64,000 nucleotides of DNA from Archivesica marissinica (Eukaryota > Mollusca > Bivalvia > Venerida > Vesicomyidae), in NCBI GenBank assembly GCA_014843695.1, contig CM026402.1, positions 21,561,005-21,625,004 on the forward strand. Direction: 5' to 3'. Position numbers and translations under genes: made by a program. The notes below the pieces were generated by a model. It was not told where the DNA came from and did not search any database. It worked only from the letters and a program-made list of their open reading frames with translations. Shown here piece by piece: positions 50,959-61,619 of this stretch. Each line of letters opens with the position of its first letter. Positions within the stretch are counted from its first letter, which is position 1.

Positions 50959-51900
50959 CTGCGATATAAAACATATATATAATACTATAATATGTTGGCT
51001 AATATAATATTTGTTCTCAAATTTAATTCATTTTAACTGCCCCTGCCGGGAGCCTCGTTTCACTACACTACACAACCGTACAAACTGCCCCTGTCGGGAG
51101 CCTCATTTCACTACACTACACAACTGCACAACCACTCCTTGCTATTGTAACAATGTAAACACGTACATTTATAATCCTACAATATAAAACATAGACTCAA
51201 TAATACTATAATATTTTGGCTAATATAATATTTGTTCTCAAATTTAATTTAACTGCCCCTGCTGGGAGCCTCGTTTCACTACACTACACAATCACTCCTC
51301 GCTATTGTAACCAGGTAAACACGTACAGTTATAATCCTACAATATAAAACATAGACTCAATAATACTATAATATTTTGGCTAATATAATATTTGTTCTCA
51401 AATTTAATTCATTTTAACTGGCCCTGTAGGGAGCCTCGTTTCACTACACTACACAACTGCACAACCACTCCTTGCTATTGTAACCAGGTAAACACGTAAA
51501 TTTATAATCCTACAATATAAAACATAGACTCAATAATACTATAATATTTTGGCTAATATAATATTTGTTCTCAAATTTAATTTAACTGCCCCTGCTGGGA
51601 GCCTCGTTTCACTACACTACACAATCACACAACCACTCCTCGCTATTGTAACCAGGTAAACACGTACAGTTGTAATCCTACAATATAAAACATAGACTCA
51701 ATAATACTATAATATTTAGGCTAATATCATATTTGTTCTCAAATTTAATTCATTTTAACTGGTCCTGTCGAGAGCCTCGTTTCACTACACTGCACAATCA
51801 CACAACCACACAACCACTCCTTGCTATTGTAACCAGGTAAACACGTATAGTAATAATCCTACAATATAAAACATGGGCTCAATCATACTATAATATTTTG
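50959..51900 (-). repeat. Intronic tandem repeat carrying exon-5 fragments
   Basis: Five head-to-tail copies with spacing 160-218 bp. Each contains a minus-strand acceptor-like gttttatattgtag followed by about 46 bases homologous to the start of exon 5 (GATTATAAC, then TGTTTACCTGGTTACAAT). Homology then gives way to caacacactacactacac-type and gggagcctcgtttcactaca sequence. The AG/GAT junctions lie near 51178, 51338, 51511, 51679 and 51860. Copies 2 and 4 still encode the CTCLPGYN core; the others have lost one or both cysteine codons. None retains the rest of the exon. Confidence 0.88.
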
Positions 51901-52221
51901 GCTAATATAATATTTGTTCTCATATTTAATTCATTTTAACTGCCACTGCCAGGACTGTTTGTTTGTTTTATTTGACAATTATTTACATTATAAAGCATTG
52001 AAAAGTTGATAAACAATCTTCCTAAATTAGTGCATCAGTGCATTTTTGTATGATTTTTAATGGAATAAAGTTTACGATATAATTTATCTCAAATTGAGCT
52101 CAGTTTCATTAAAAAATGAGATAAAGAAAACCCATTGCCTCAACAAATGCCATACGTCCAAAGTACCCTCGACTTATGGAAGGATACAGCTTAAATTCAG
52201 CTTTATGAATACAAGATTTGA
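51901..52221. other. AT-rich intron, nothing recognised
   Basis: It has a short gtttgtttgttttatttgac stretch and two copies of ccctcgacttatgg that look like the seed of the following 17-bp array. No exon, SINE or inverted ends are visible. Confidence 0.6.
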
Positions 52222-52815
52222 CCCTCGACTTATGGCCGAGATAGACTTATGGCCGTGATATACTTATGGCCGAGATAGACTTATGGCTTAGATAGACGTA
52301 TGGCCGAGATAGACTTATGCTCGAGATAGACTTATGGCCGAGATAGACTTATGGCCTAGATAGACTTATGGCCGAGATAGACTTATGCTCGAGATAGACT
52401 TATGGCCGAGATAGACTTATGGCCGAGATAGACTTATGGCCGTGATATACTTATGCTCGAGATAGACTTATGGCCGAGATAGACTTATGGCCGAGATAGA
52501 CTTATGGCCGTGATAGACCTTATGACTGTGATAGACTTATGGCCGAGATAGACCTATGGCCATGATAGACATATGGCTGAGATAGATACATGACCATGAT
52601 AGACCTATGGTCGAGATAGACCTATGGCCGTGATAGACTTATGGCCAAGATAGACTTATGGCCGTGATAGACTTATGTCCGAGATAGACTTATGGCCATG
52701 ATATACATATGGCCGAGATAGACTTATGGATGGCCGTGATAGACTTATGGCCGTGATAGACTTATGGCCGAGATAGACTTATGGCCGTGGTAGACTTATG
52801 GCCAAGATAGACGTA
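52222..52815. repeat. 17-bp minisatellite
   Basis: About 35 copies of gagatagacttatggcc, with frequent gtgata, tgctc and catgat variants. It lies in the intron between exons 4 and 5. Seventeen is not a multiple of three, so no long frame forms. Confidence 0.95.
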
Positions 52816-52849
52816 TGGCCAGGTATATACGGTAATGCATGCAATCATT

Positions 52850-53102
52850 TATTATTAAACTTTATTTATTTTACAACGATTGCGAAACAAGGTTTAACAA
52901 CTTATATTAATAACTTTCGTTGGCTCGGATGAAAGCGTAAATGTGGTCGTTCGAGTGGGAGGAAAACCGGAGTACACGGAGAAAACCCACCTGTCCGATC
53001 TGGCGACCACCATACCATCTCACATACTTCCCATCCGAGGTTCGAACCCAGGTCGCATTGGTGAGAAGCGAGCGCGCTAACCACTGCGCTAATTGGACAG
53101 CC
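52850..53102 (-). mobile_element. tRNA-derived SINE (minus)
   Basis: On the minus strand the head reads tgtccaattagcgcagtggt tagcgcgctcgcttctcacc with a box B-like gggttcgaacctc. The body has ggtgggttttctccgtgtac and cacatttacgctttcatcc. The tail, gttattaatataagttgtt to cgcaatcgttgtaaaataaa, is shared with 63126-63372. It ends only about 20 bp from the exon-4 donor. A 60-residue frame within it is not a gene. Confidence 0.8.
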
Positions 53103-53122
53103 CTAAATCATTGAAATCTCAC

Positions 53123-53237
53123 CTTAATAAGATCATAGCATGTGGCACCGTGGGTACAGGATTCCGGTTCACAGTCGTCGATGTTGACCTCACACGTGTT
53201 GCCCTTGAACCCAGTGTCAGTACAGTTACAGTCAAAT
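53123..53237 (-). CDS. Exon 4 (visible): EGF half-domains
   Basis: 115 nt between acceptor ctttattgcag/ATTTGAC (phase 2) and donor CTTATTAAG/GTGAGA (phase 0). It encodes FDCNCTDTGFKGNTCEVNID then DCEPESCTHGATCYDLIK. It closes the EGF started in exon 3 (CIDHIN-R) and opens the next, closed by exon 5 (DYNCTC). Both junctions restore a canonical six-cysteine EGF, which strongly supports the model. The open frame continues upstream only through the acceptor into a tRNA-like repeat. Confidence 0.92.
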
Positions 53238-53256
53238 CTGCAATAAAGATACAGAT

Positions 53257-53328
53257 GGATCTGTAGTCCAGTGGTTAACACGCTGGACTGGTAATCCAGG
53301 GATGGCAGGTTCGATCCCCCCACATTCC
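53257..53328 (+). pseudogene. tRNA-like sequence, Thr(GGT)-type anticodon arm
   Basis: The anticodon arm is perfect (CTGGA, loop ctGGTaa, TCCAG) with box A-like tagtccagtgg and box B-like ggttcgatccc. The T stem has two mismatches and the acceptor ends do not pair, so it is probably a tRNA pseudogene or SINE head. It lies on the strand opposite the host gene, about 20 bp upstream of the exon-4 acceptor. Confidence 0.6.
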
Positions 53329-53354
53329 CCCCATCTCTCCTAAAGATTAACTTC

Positions 53355-53480
53355 TTTAACAGAACGTGTCGTCTGATCAGGCTCTATGCTGTTTGCTATT
53401 TGGATAGTGGCGCTAAAACACTTGGCTGTTTAACAAACAACATAGGTATTGTTCAGACGCGGCGATATGCCGTGGCTGAT
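53355..53480. mobile_element. Foldback-type dispersed repeat, second copy
   Basis: Shares gtctgatcaggctctatgct, ggatagtgg and gctaaaacactt with 48280-48330, followed by an inverted-like aacaaacaacatagg and ctgatctggatctatgttgt. Confidence 0.55.
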
Positions 53481-53845
53481 CTGGATCTATGTTGTTTGCA
53501 AATGTGATTTTATTTACTCAGCAGGCAAAGGGTCAATCGTTGAGAATAAACTGATAAATTATAATTATACATGTATTAGTTCTTGCAGCTTATATCTTAT
53601 TTCCCATGAAAGTTTTACTGGTTACTGTTTACATGTATCATTATGCTATTTCATGTTTTAATTTGTTAAGGACCTCATGGTAGATTGACTTAATTGCTCA
53701 AATGAGTTCTCTCGTTAAATAAAGTATTTATTGTTAAAAAAAGTGTCCAGATTGTACAGTTTTTTCGTCATATAATCTGTCATTATATTTGACAGGCAGT
53801 TTTATTAATGTATGAGAATGTCTCAGATGTGCTTCCTTGCATTTT

Positions 53846-54000
53846 TGTTTGTTTGTTTGTTTGTTTGTTCAGGTTTTATGCCTTCATCAGCACAATTTTG
53901 GGGTATATCGCCGGCGGGCAGTTTACCTAACCCATTTCCTGGGCAGGCTTCAGCAGTTAACCAGTACTTGGTGCACGAACCTCCGTAAGAAATCCTTGCA
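53846..54000 (-). mobile_element. SINE fragment with TTTG microsatellite end
   Basis: A (tttg) run at about 53846-53868 precedes, on the minus strand, agtactggttaactgctgaa gcctgcccaggaa. This matches the body of the SINE at 22316 and 47147. No head is preserved. The rest of 53481-54110 is AT-rich intron without recognised content. Confidence 0.6.
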
Positions 54001-54110
54001 TTTTTAAAGCGAATGAATGGATATTATGGTAGAGCAGCCCATCTTCTGCAAGCTGAAGACCCAGCCCCATTCCCCATAACGTGAAAAGAAAACACTGCCC
54101 TTGTTCTTAC

Positions 54111-54306
54111 CTATTAATGTGATCAATACACTGTCCAGCGTGAAGACAAGGGCTTGAATTGCATTCATCAATGTTCTGTTCGCAGTTGTCTCCCATTATA
54201 CCAGGAATACAGTCGCACACATATCCGTTGATCCCATTCACACACGTACCGTTATACTGACACGAATTTGACTCGCACTCATCGATGTTAAGTTCGCACC
54301 GGCGAC
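54111..54306 (-). CDS. Exon 3 (visible): EGF domains
   Basis: 196 nt between acceptor tcttattaatag/GTCGCCGG (phase 1) and donor ATTAATAG/GTAAGA (phase 2). It encodes the end of one EGF (RRCELNIDEC), a full calcium-binding-type EGF (CESNSCQYNGTCVNG, then GYVCDCIPGIMGDNC) and the first half of the next (NIDECNSSPCLHAGQC). Exon 2 ends GLGFE-G, so the joined text GFEGRRCELNIDEC is a normal EGF boundary. NGT and NSS sequons are present. The apparent ATG upstream is intronic. Confidence 0.93.
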
Positions 54307-54339
54307 CTATTAATAAGAATGATAATGAAACACTGGTTG

Positions 54340-54840
54340 GACGGGGGCTCCTATAGGTCACATCCCGTTGGAGTGGTCAAATTCGTTCATTGGAATCTAG
54401 CTCCGTGGCCGAGTGGCTACGGTCATTGGCTTTCAATCAATTGATCCCTATCAGCTATAGGTCGCATCCCGTTGGAGGGGTCAAATTCCTTCATTGGAAT
54501 CTAGCTCCGTGGCCGAGTGGCTATGGTCATTGGCTTTAAATCAATTGATCCATATCAGCCATAGGTCGCATCCCGTTGGAGGGGTCAAATTCCTTCATTG
54601 GAATCTAGCTCCGTGGCCGAGTGGCTATGGTCATTGGCTTTAAATCAATTGATCCCTATCAGCCATAGGTCGCATCCCGTTGGAGGGGTCAAATTCCTTC
54701 ATGGGAATCCAGCTGTCTTGTGGAAGGTCGATGGTTCTGTCTGGGTGCTTGCCGATGCCTGAAATACAGCTTGAACGGGCACCTGGGGTATTCCTGTCTC
54801 AGTAACAGCTGGAGAGACACCATGTGACATACATGTTGTC
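54340..54840 (+). mobile_element. SINE with tandemly repeated 104-bp head
   Basis: A 104-bp unit containing ctccgtggccgagtggctat ggtcattggctttaaatca and ataggtcgcatcccgttgga repeats about 3.4 times (head starts at about 54401, 54505 and 54609) from 54340 to 54705. It then runs once into a body with ggaaggtcgatggttctgtc and gaacgggcacctgggg. The repeat unit is the tRNA-like head, so the head alone was amplified. Confidence 0.8.
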
Positions 54841-54878
54841 AGTTTAATTTTGGCGGGGAGAAAGAGCAATGCACTAAT

Positions 54879-55780
54879 TTAACCCTTTCCCTCATAGAAG
54901 CACCTCTTGACGCCATTACCAATATGACATACATTGACAATGTAATAGCCAAACCAATGGTCATAATGCAGGCCAGAATCTCATGTATTCCCAGTAATAT
55001 CTATGGAGGTGGGATAGATATGGCGACTACTTATCCACTGAATGATAGCTAAATGGCTGTCGTATGTATGGAGATATAATAGTATAGTAACCTAAATATC
55101 TATGAAGTCCCAGTAATATCTATGGAGGTGGTATAGATATGGCGACTACTTATCCACTGCATGATAGCTAAATGGATGTCATTTGTATGGAGATATAATA
55201 GTATATTAACCTAAATATCTATGAAGTCCCAGTAATATCTATGGAGGTGGTATAGATATGGCGACTACTTATCCACTGCATGATAGCTAAATGGATGTCG
55301 TTTGTATGGAGATATAATAGTATATTAACCTAAATATCTATGAAGTCCCAGTAATATCTATGGAGGTGGTATAGATATGGCGACTACTTATCCACTGCAT
55401 GATAGCTAAATGGATGTCGTTTGTATGGAGATATAATAGTATATTAACCTAAATATCTATGAAGTCCCAGTAATATCTATGGAGGTGGTATAGATATGGC
55501 GACTACTTATCCACTGCATGATAGCTAAATGGATGTCGTTTGTATGGAGATATAATAGTATATTAACCTAAATATCTATGAAGTCCCAGTAATATCTATG
55601 GAGGTGGTATAGATATAGCGACTACATATTCACTGCATGATAGCTAAATGGATGTCGTTTGTATGGAGATATAATAGTATATTAACCCAGTAATATCTAT
55701 GGAGGTGGGATAGATATAGCGACTACTTATTCACTGCATGATAGTATATTAACCTAAATCTCTATGAAGGAAAGGGTTAA
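54879..55780. mobile_element. MITE-like element with expanded core
   Basis: The ends are inverted copies: left TTAACCCTTTCCCTCATAGA and right (revcomp) TTAACCCTTTCCTTCATAGA. Between them a 119-bp unit (tatattaacctaaatatcta, tatagatatggcgactactt, gatagctaaatggatgtcg) repeats about six times, from about 54985 to 55757. A short relative without the expansion lies at 57981-58123. Ends with TA inside TTAA suggest a TA target site. Confidence 0.8.
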
Positions 55781-55875
55781 GACATCGCCAACACAAAACT
55801 CCTCGATAATCTATAAGATTTGACAGTTATATTGCGCTATACAATGTATGTGTGACCTTAGTACCCAGCAAACAG

Positions 55876-56040
55876 CTGTCCGATTAGCGCAGTGGTTAGC
55901 GCCCTTGCTTCTCACCAATGTAACCCGGTTCGAACCATGCACATGTAGTCCTTCGACAAGACACTCGAATCCACATTGCCTCTTTCTTTCCTTCATTGCC
56001 ATGGATTCTGTGAGGAATACGGTCTCGAGGGCGACTAATC
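55876..56040 (+). mobile_element. tRNA-derived SINE (plus)
   Basis: Head tccgattagcgcagtggtta gcgcccttgcttctcacc with box B-like cccggttcgaacca, then ccttcgacaagacactcgaa and tgccatggattctgtgagga, ending in tctcgagggcgactaat. The frames over it on both strands are not genes. Confidence 0.75.
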
Positions 56041-56103
56041 TAAATGTGTACGTAATTGTTCCTCATAATAATATGGTAAATTTGCATAATATATGCGAAA
56101 ATA

Positions 56104-56308
56104 CCTGAATAAAGTGAATATTACAACATAACAAACCTTCGAAATACATGAATAAAGTGAATATTACAACATAACAAACCTTCAAAATACCTGAATAAAG
56201 TGAATATTACAATATAACAAACCTTCGAAATATCTGAATAAAGTGAATATTACAACATAACAAACCTTCAAAATACCTGAATAAAGTGAATATTACAACA
56301 TAACAAAC
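56104..56308 (-). repeat. 43-bp repeat of the exon-2 5' splice site
   Basis: Four additional units of 43 bp follow exon 2 in gene direction. On the minus strand each contains ttcgaagGTTTGTtatgttg or ttTGAAGGTTTGTtatg, then taatattcactttattcagg. The first six bases replicate the end of exon 2 (TTCGAAG) and its GTTTGT donor, so the intron presents five near-identical donors in a row. Confidence 0.88.
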
Positions 56309-56446
56309 CTTCGAAACCGAGACCACATGTACACTGATAATCATCGATAAGTCCTGTACACGTTCCATTGTTCTTACACGCCGGTGGATCGGAGACTATG
56401 TCTGGATGTATGACACAGTAGGAGGTAGACACCTCACAGTGGGAAC
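56309..56446 (-). CDS. Exon 2 (visible): EGF domain
   Basis: 138 nt between acceptor cttcctgcttcag/GTTCCC (phase 1) and donor TTTCGAAG/GTTTGT (phase 1). It encodes the end of an EGF (SHCEVSTSYC) with a longer inter-domain stretch (VIHPDIVSDPPAC), then CKNNGTCTGLIDDYQCTCG and LGFEG, closed by RRC in exon 3. An NGT sequon is present. The donor is the last of five tandem copies counted in plus-strand coordinates, and the first reached by the transcript. Confidence 0.92.
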
Positions 56447-56501
56447 CTGAAGCAGGAAGTACCCCCAAATATTACCCCCATTATAAATAAATTATTACAG
56501 T

Positions 56502-56690
56502 CTACATCTGTTATGTCAAAGTTGGTTATGTCGAATTCTCTGGTTATCTCGAAGTCGGATCAAAGTCCCGTTTCAGACACTATCATTTTACATATAACTG
56601 GATCTGTTTTTATCGACTTTCATTAAATTAAACTTCGGTTCTGTAGAAGTATTTTGTTCGGTCTGACGGAATTCGACATAATGGATGTAG
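56502..56690. mobile_element. Small MITE-like inverted-repeat element
   Basis: Left ctacatctgttatgtcaaa and right (revcomp) ctacatccattatgtcgaa match at 16 of 19 bases, and a second internal pair ttatgtcgaattc is also inverted. About 189 bp, non-coding, with TA at both ends. Confidence 0.55.
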
Positions 56691-56719
56691 CTTGTATATA
56701 CTATATAATCTAAAACACA

Positions 56720-56893
56720 TCGGGGTGAGGAGTGGGGGAAGAGGGTGAGGAGGGGGAGGAGTGGGGGAGGGGAAGAGTGGGGAGGATGGGGAAGAGTGGG
56801 AAGGATGGGGAAGAGTGGGGAGGATGGGGAAGAGTGGGGAGGATGGGGAAGAGTGGGGAGGAAGAGTGGGGAGGATGGGGAAGAGTGGGGAGG
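56720..56893. repeat. G-rich 19-bp minisatellite, left part
   Basis: Repeats of ggggaagagt and ggggaggat make 19-bp units. GGGG runs spaced by 5-6 nt could form G-quadruplexes on the plus strand, which is the template strand of the host gene. The EW/GR-rich open frames in several phases are repeat artefacts. Confidence 0.93.
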
Positions 56894-57137
56894 ATGGTTT
56901 ATACAAATTTATTTTAGCTCGATTGCGAAACAAGTTCTTTCAACTTATATTAATCACTCTCGAGACCTCATTCCTGATGGAATCCATCGCCATGAAGGAG
57001 AGAGAAGAGGCAATGTGGACTTTAAATGCCTTGCCTAAGGGCACAATCGTAACGGCTCCAGCGGGGCTCGAACTCCGCACCTTTCGCACCTGAAGCGAAC
57101 GCGCATCCACTGCGCTATCACGACTTCCACAAATAAG
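56894..57137 (-). mobile_element. SINE inserted in the G-rich minisatellite
   Basis: On the minus strand the head is ggaagtcgtgatagcgcagt ggatgcgcgttcgctt, with box B-like gagttcgagcccc. The body matches 21911-22095 (gcgatggattccatcaggaa), followed by ctcgagagtgattaatataa and a 3' tail of cgcaatcgagctaaaataaa. gaggatgg occurs at both borders and could be the target duplication, but the host repeat itself contains it. Confidence 0.82.
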
Positions 57138-57958
57138 AGGATGGGGAAGAGTGGGAAGGATGGGGAAGAGTGGGGAGGATGGGGAAGAGTGGGGAGGATG
57201 GGGAAGAGTGGGAAGAGTGGGGAGGATGAGTGGGAAGAGTGGGGAGGATGAGTGGGAAGGATGGGGAAGAGTGGGGAGGATGAGGAAGAGTGGGGAGGAT
57301 GGGGAAGAGTGGGGAGGATGGGGAAGAGTGGGGAAGAGTGGGGAGGATGAGGAAGAGTAGGGAAGAGTGGGGAGGATGGGGACGAGTGGGGAGGATGGGG
57401 AAGAGTGGGGAGGATGGGGAAGAGTGTGGAGGATGGGGAGGAGTGGGGGAGGGGAAGAGTGGGGAGGATGGGGAAGAGTGGGGAGGATGGGGAAGAGTGG
57501 GAAGGATGGGGAAGATAGGGGAGGATGGGGAAGAGTGGGAAGGATGGGGAAGAGTGGGGAGGATGGTGAATAGTGGGGAAGAGTGGGGCGGATGGGGAAG
57601 AGTGGGAGGAGTGGGGGAGGGGAAGAGTGGGGAGGATGGGGAAGAGTGGGGAGGATGGGGAATAGTGGGGAGGATGGGGAATAGTGGGGGGATGGGGAAG
57701 AGTGGGAAGGATGGGGAAGGATGGGGAAGAGTGGGGAGGATGGGGGGAGGATGGGGAAGAGTGGGGAGGATGGGGAATAGTGGGGAGGATGGGGAATAGT
57801 GGGGGGATGGGGAAGAGTGGGAAGGATGGGGAAGGATGGGGAAGAGTGGGGAGGATGGGGGGAGGATGGGGAAGAGTGGGGAGGATGAGGAAGAGTGGGG
57901 AAGAGTGGGGAGTGGGGGAGGAAAAGTGAGGAGTGGGAGAGGAGGGGAGGGGCAACAT
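57138..57958. repeat. G-rich 19-bp minisatellite, right part
   Basis: Continuation of the array at 56720-56893, with about 40 units and many variants (gggaagga, gggatgggg, gaatagtgg). The 308-residue P/S/H-rich minus frame and the matching plus frames are artefacts of a low-complexity repeat. Confidence 0.93.
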
Positions 57959-57980
57959 CATATTTTAACTGTTTTATTTC

Positions 57981-58123
57981 TTAATCCTTTCCCACATAGA
58001 AGCACTCATGTACTGTCGATTTCAGTCGGGACTGATTTGGTTTTGAAAATTTTAGAAGCCCTGATAGTATGTATGGAGATATAGCAGTAGACTAGCCTAA
58101 ATCACTATGTGTAAAAGGGTTAA
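57981..58123. mobile_element. MITE, short relative of 54879-55780
   Basis: Ends TTAATCCTTTCCCACATAG and (revcomp of right) TTAACCCTTTTACACATAG are inverted copies. The interior gtatgtatggagatata and agcctaaatcactatg match the interior of the longer element. At 143 bp it shows the unexpanded state of that family. Confidence 0.75.
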
Positions 58124-58345
58124 CCCGTTCAACACTACATACCTCTAAATAGGCTTACATAAAATGTAGGTCCAGATGAGCCGTCTCATCAGGATCTGCC
58201 CTTTTAGCCAGTAATATTATTATTTTTAGACAAAATTACCCATTTTGATAAATGAACTGGTCCAAATGTTATTTTATGATTAATTTATTGGTCTAAAAAT
58301 ATCATGCACCAGTCCATGTCAGTTACTTGGTGTTGAATGGGCTAA
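58120..58345. mobile_element. MITE-like element abutting the previous one
   Basis: Terminal inverted repeats TTAACCCGTTCAACAC and (revcomp) TTAGCCCATTCAACAC agree at 14 of 16 bases. 226 bp, non-coding. It shares its left TTAA with the preceding element, so one may have inserted at the edge of the other. Confidence 0.7.
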
Positions 58346-59780
<1,435 letters not shown>

Positions 59781-59868
59781 CCAAACTGGTTCACTTCATA
59801 AAATACATGTAGCATAAGCATAAAACGTTGATATTTCACAATTATTAATGTATGTTTGTAAATCTTAT

Positions 59869-60177
59869 ACATATTTATATCATATTTCCCACACAAAGCA
59901 CTAAACACTTCCTTGACAATAAATGATATCCCCCTACCTGTACATATACTGCACAGGTATTGTGAATTTCTTTGTACAATGTGTAACACTACCGTTGACA
60001 AGCGATATTGGTGTCACCATATCCGATTTCTACAAGCTGTTATCCAGGGCTGATCCAAATGATAGTAAAATATGTTATGATTTACCCGAGGCTATGTATA
60101 CACTTCTGTGCACTATTTAATTTATACAATATATAATTTTATCTTCTTCAACTCAAGGTCAATCAAATGTCAATCCA
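59869..60177. repeat. 309-bp duplicated segment, copy 1
   Basis: Nearly identical to 63693-64000 (offset 3824), with only a handful of substitutions. It contains small frames on both strands (65-76 residues) without domain signatures; no gene is called. Confidence 0.85.
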
Positions 60178-60299
60178 ATTCAACATCATTTTTGCAAATA
60201 TTAAAAATATTGTTTTTAATATATATGCCGCTTATATAAATATTGTTTACTAATATGCCGCTTTATATAAATATTGCATTCCTGAGTGGGCAATATCTA

Positions 60300-60779
60300 A
60301 AATATCACCCCTCAAAACATGAATATTAACCGAGGTGAAAAATATCACCCCTCAAAACATGAATATTAACCAAGGTGAACAATATCACCCTCAAAACATG
60401 AATATTAACCAAGGTGAACAATATCACCCTCAAAACATGAATATTAACCAAGGTGAACAATATCACCCTCAAAACATGAATATTAACCAAGGTGAACAAT
60501 ATCACCCTCAAAACATGAATATTAACCAAGGTGAACAATATCACCCTCAAAACATGAATATTAACCAAGGTGAACAATATCACCCTCAAAACATGAATAT
60601 TAACCAAGGTGAACAATATCACCCTCAAAACATGAATATTAACCAAGGTGAACAATATCACCCTCAAAACATGAATATTAACCAAGGTGAACAATATCAC
60701 CCTCAAAACATGAATATTAACCAAGGTGAAAAATATCACCCTCAAAACATGAATATTAACCGAGGTGAAAAATATCACC
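60300..60779. repeat. 39-bp tandem repeat, open on both strands
   Basis: About 12 copies of a 39-bp unit with aatatcaccctcaaaacatg and aatattaaccaaggtgaac. Because 39 is divisible by three and the unit lacks stops, frames of about 165 residues exist on both strands (QYHPQNMNINQGE and NIHVLRVILFTLV). Each unit junction can form a small hairpin, GGTGA-acaata-TCACC. Just upstream, atatgccgctttatataaat is itself duplicated. Confidence 0.95.
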
Positions 60780-60884
60780 ACTCTGGAATGGGTCTCTCTC
60801 TGTATCATTGCACTATCCTCCAAAATCTAAAATGACTAATATCTTCAGGAGGCGTCGCTCATATGGGCAACCGTATATTATGCT

Positions 60885-61000
60885 TTTTTAACAAATCACT
60901 CTAGAGACCTCATTCCATCATCACGAGGGAGAGAAGAGCCATGTGGAAATTAAATGCCTTGCCTAATGGCTCAATCGTAACGGCCTCCGACTCGCATCAG
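60885..61000 (-). mobile_element. SINE fragment (minus)
   Basis: Minus-strand fragment of the 21911/56894 family (ctctagagacctcattcc, gagagaagagccatgtgg, ttaaatgccttgcctaatgg, aatcgtaacgg on the plus strand). The head is missing, and the 22-bp array starts at its edge. Confidence 0.7.
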
Positions 61001-61606
61001 CATGACACGGCAAGATCAGCATGACACAGTAAGAACATCAGCATGACACAGTAAGAACATCAACATGACATGGCAAGAACATCAGCATGACATGGCAAGA
61101 ACATCAGCATGACATGGCAAGATCAGCATGACATGGCAAGAATATCAGCATCACATGGCAAGAACATCGACATGACATGGGCAAGAACATTAGCGTGACA
61201 CGGCAAGAACATCGGCATGACATGGCAAGAACATCAGCATGACATGGCAAGAACATCAGCATGACATGGCAAGAACATCAGCATGACATGGCAAGAGCAT
61301 CAGCATGACTGGGCAAGAACATCAGCATGACACAGCAAGAACATCAGCATGACATAGCAAGAACATCAGCATGACATGTGCAAGAACATCAGCATGACAT
61401 GGCAAGATCATCAGCATGACATAGCAAGAACATCAGCATGACACGGCAAGAACATCAGCATGACATGGCAAGAACATCAGCATGACATGGCAAGAATATC
61501 AGCATGACATGGCAATAACATCAGCATGACACAGCAAGATCATCAGCATGACACAGCAAGAACATCAGCATGACACAAGAACATCAGCATGACACGGCAA
61601 GAAAAC
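61001..61606. repeat. 22-bp minisatellite
   Basis: About 27 copies of aacatcagcatgacatggcaag with small variants (cacagc, catagc). A single seed-like copy, ccatcagcatgacatggcaa, occurs at 63667-63687 at the end of a SINE. Confidence 0.96.
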
Positions 61607-61619
61607 CGTTGATGTATTA

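Noticed and set aside
56628..58084. Glycine/tryptophan-rich plus-strand and proline/serine/histidine-rich minus-strand proteins
   Set aside because: Frames are open in several phases on both strands because of a 19-bp G-rich repeat; no domain or start context.
60326..60835. 165-166-residue proteins on both strands
   Set aside because: Both arise from the same 39-bp repeat without stops; mutually antisense identical-length frames indicate an artefact.
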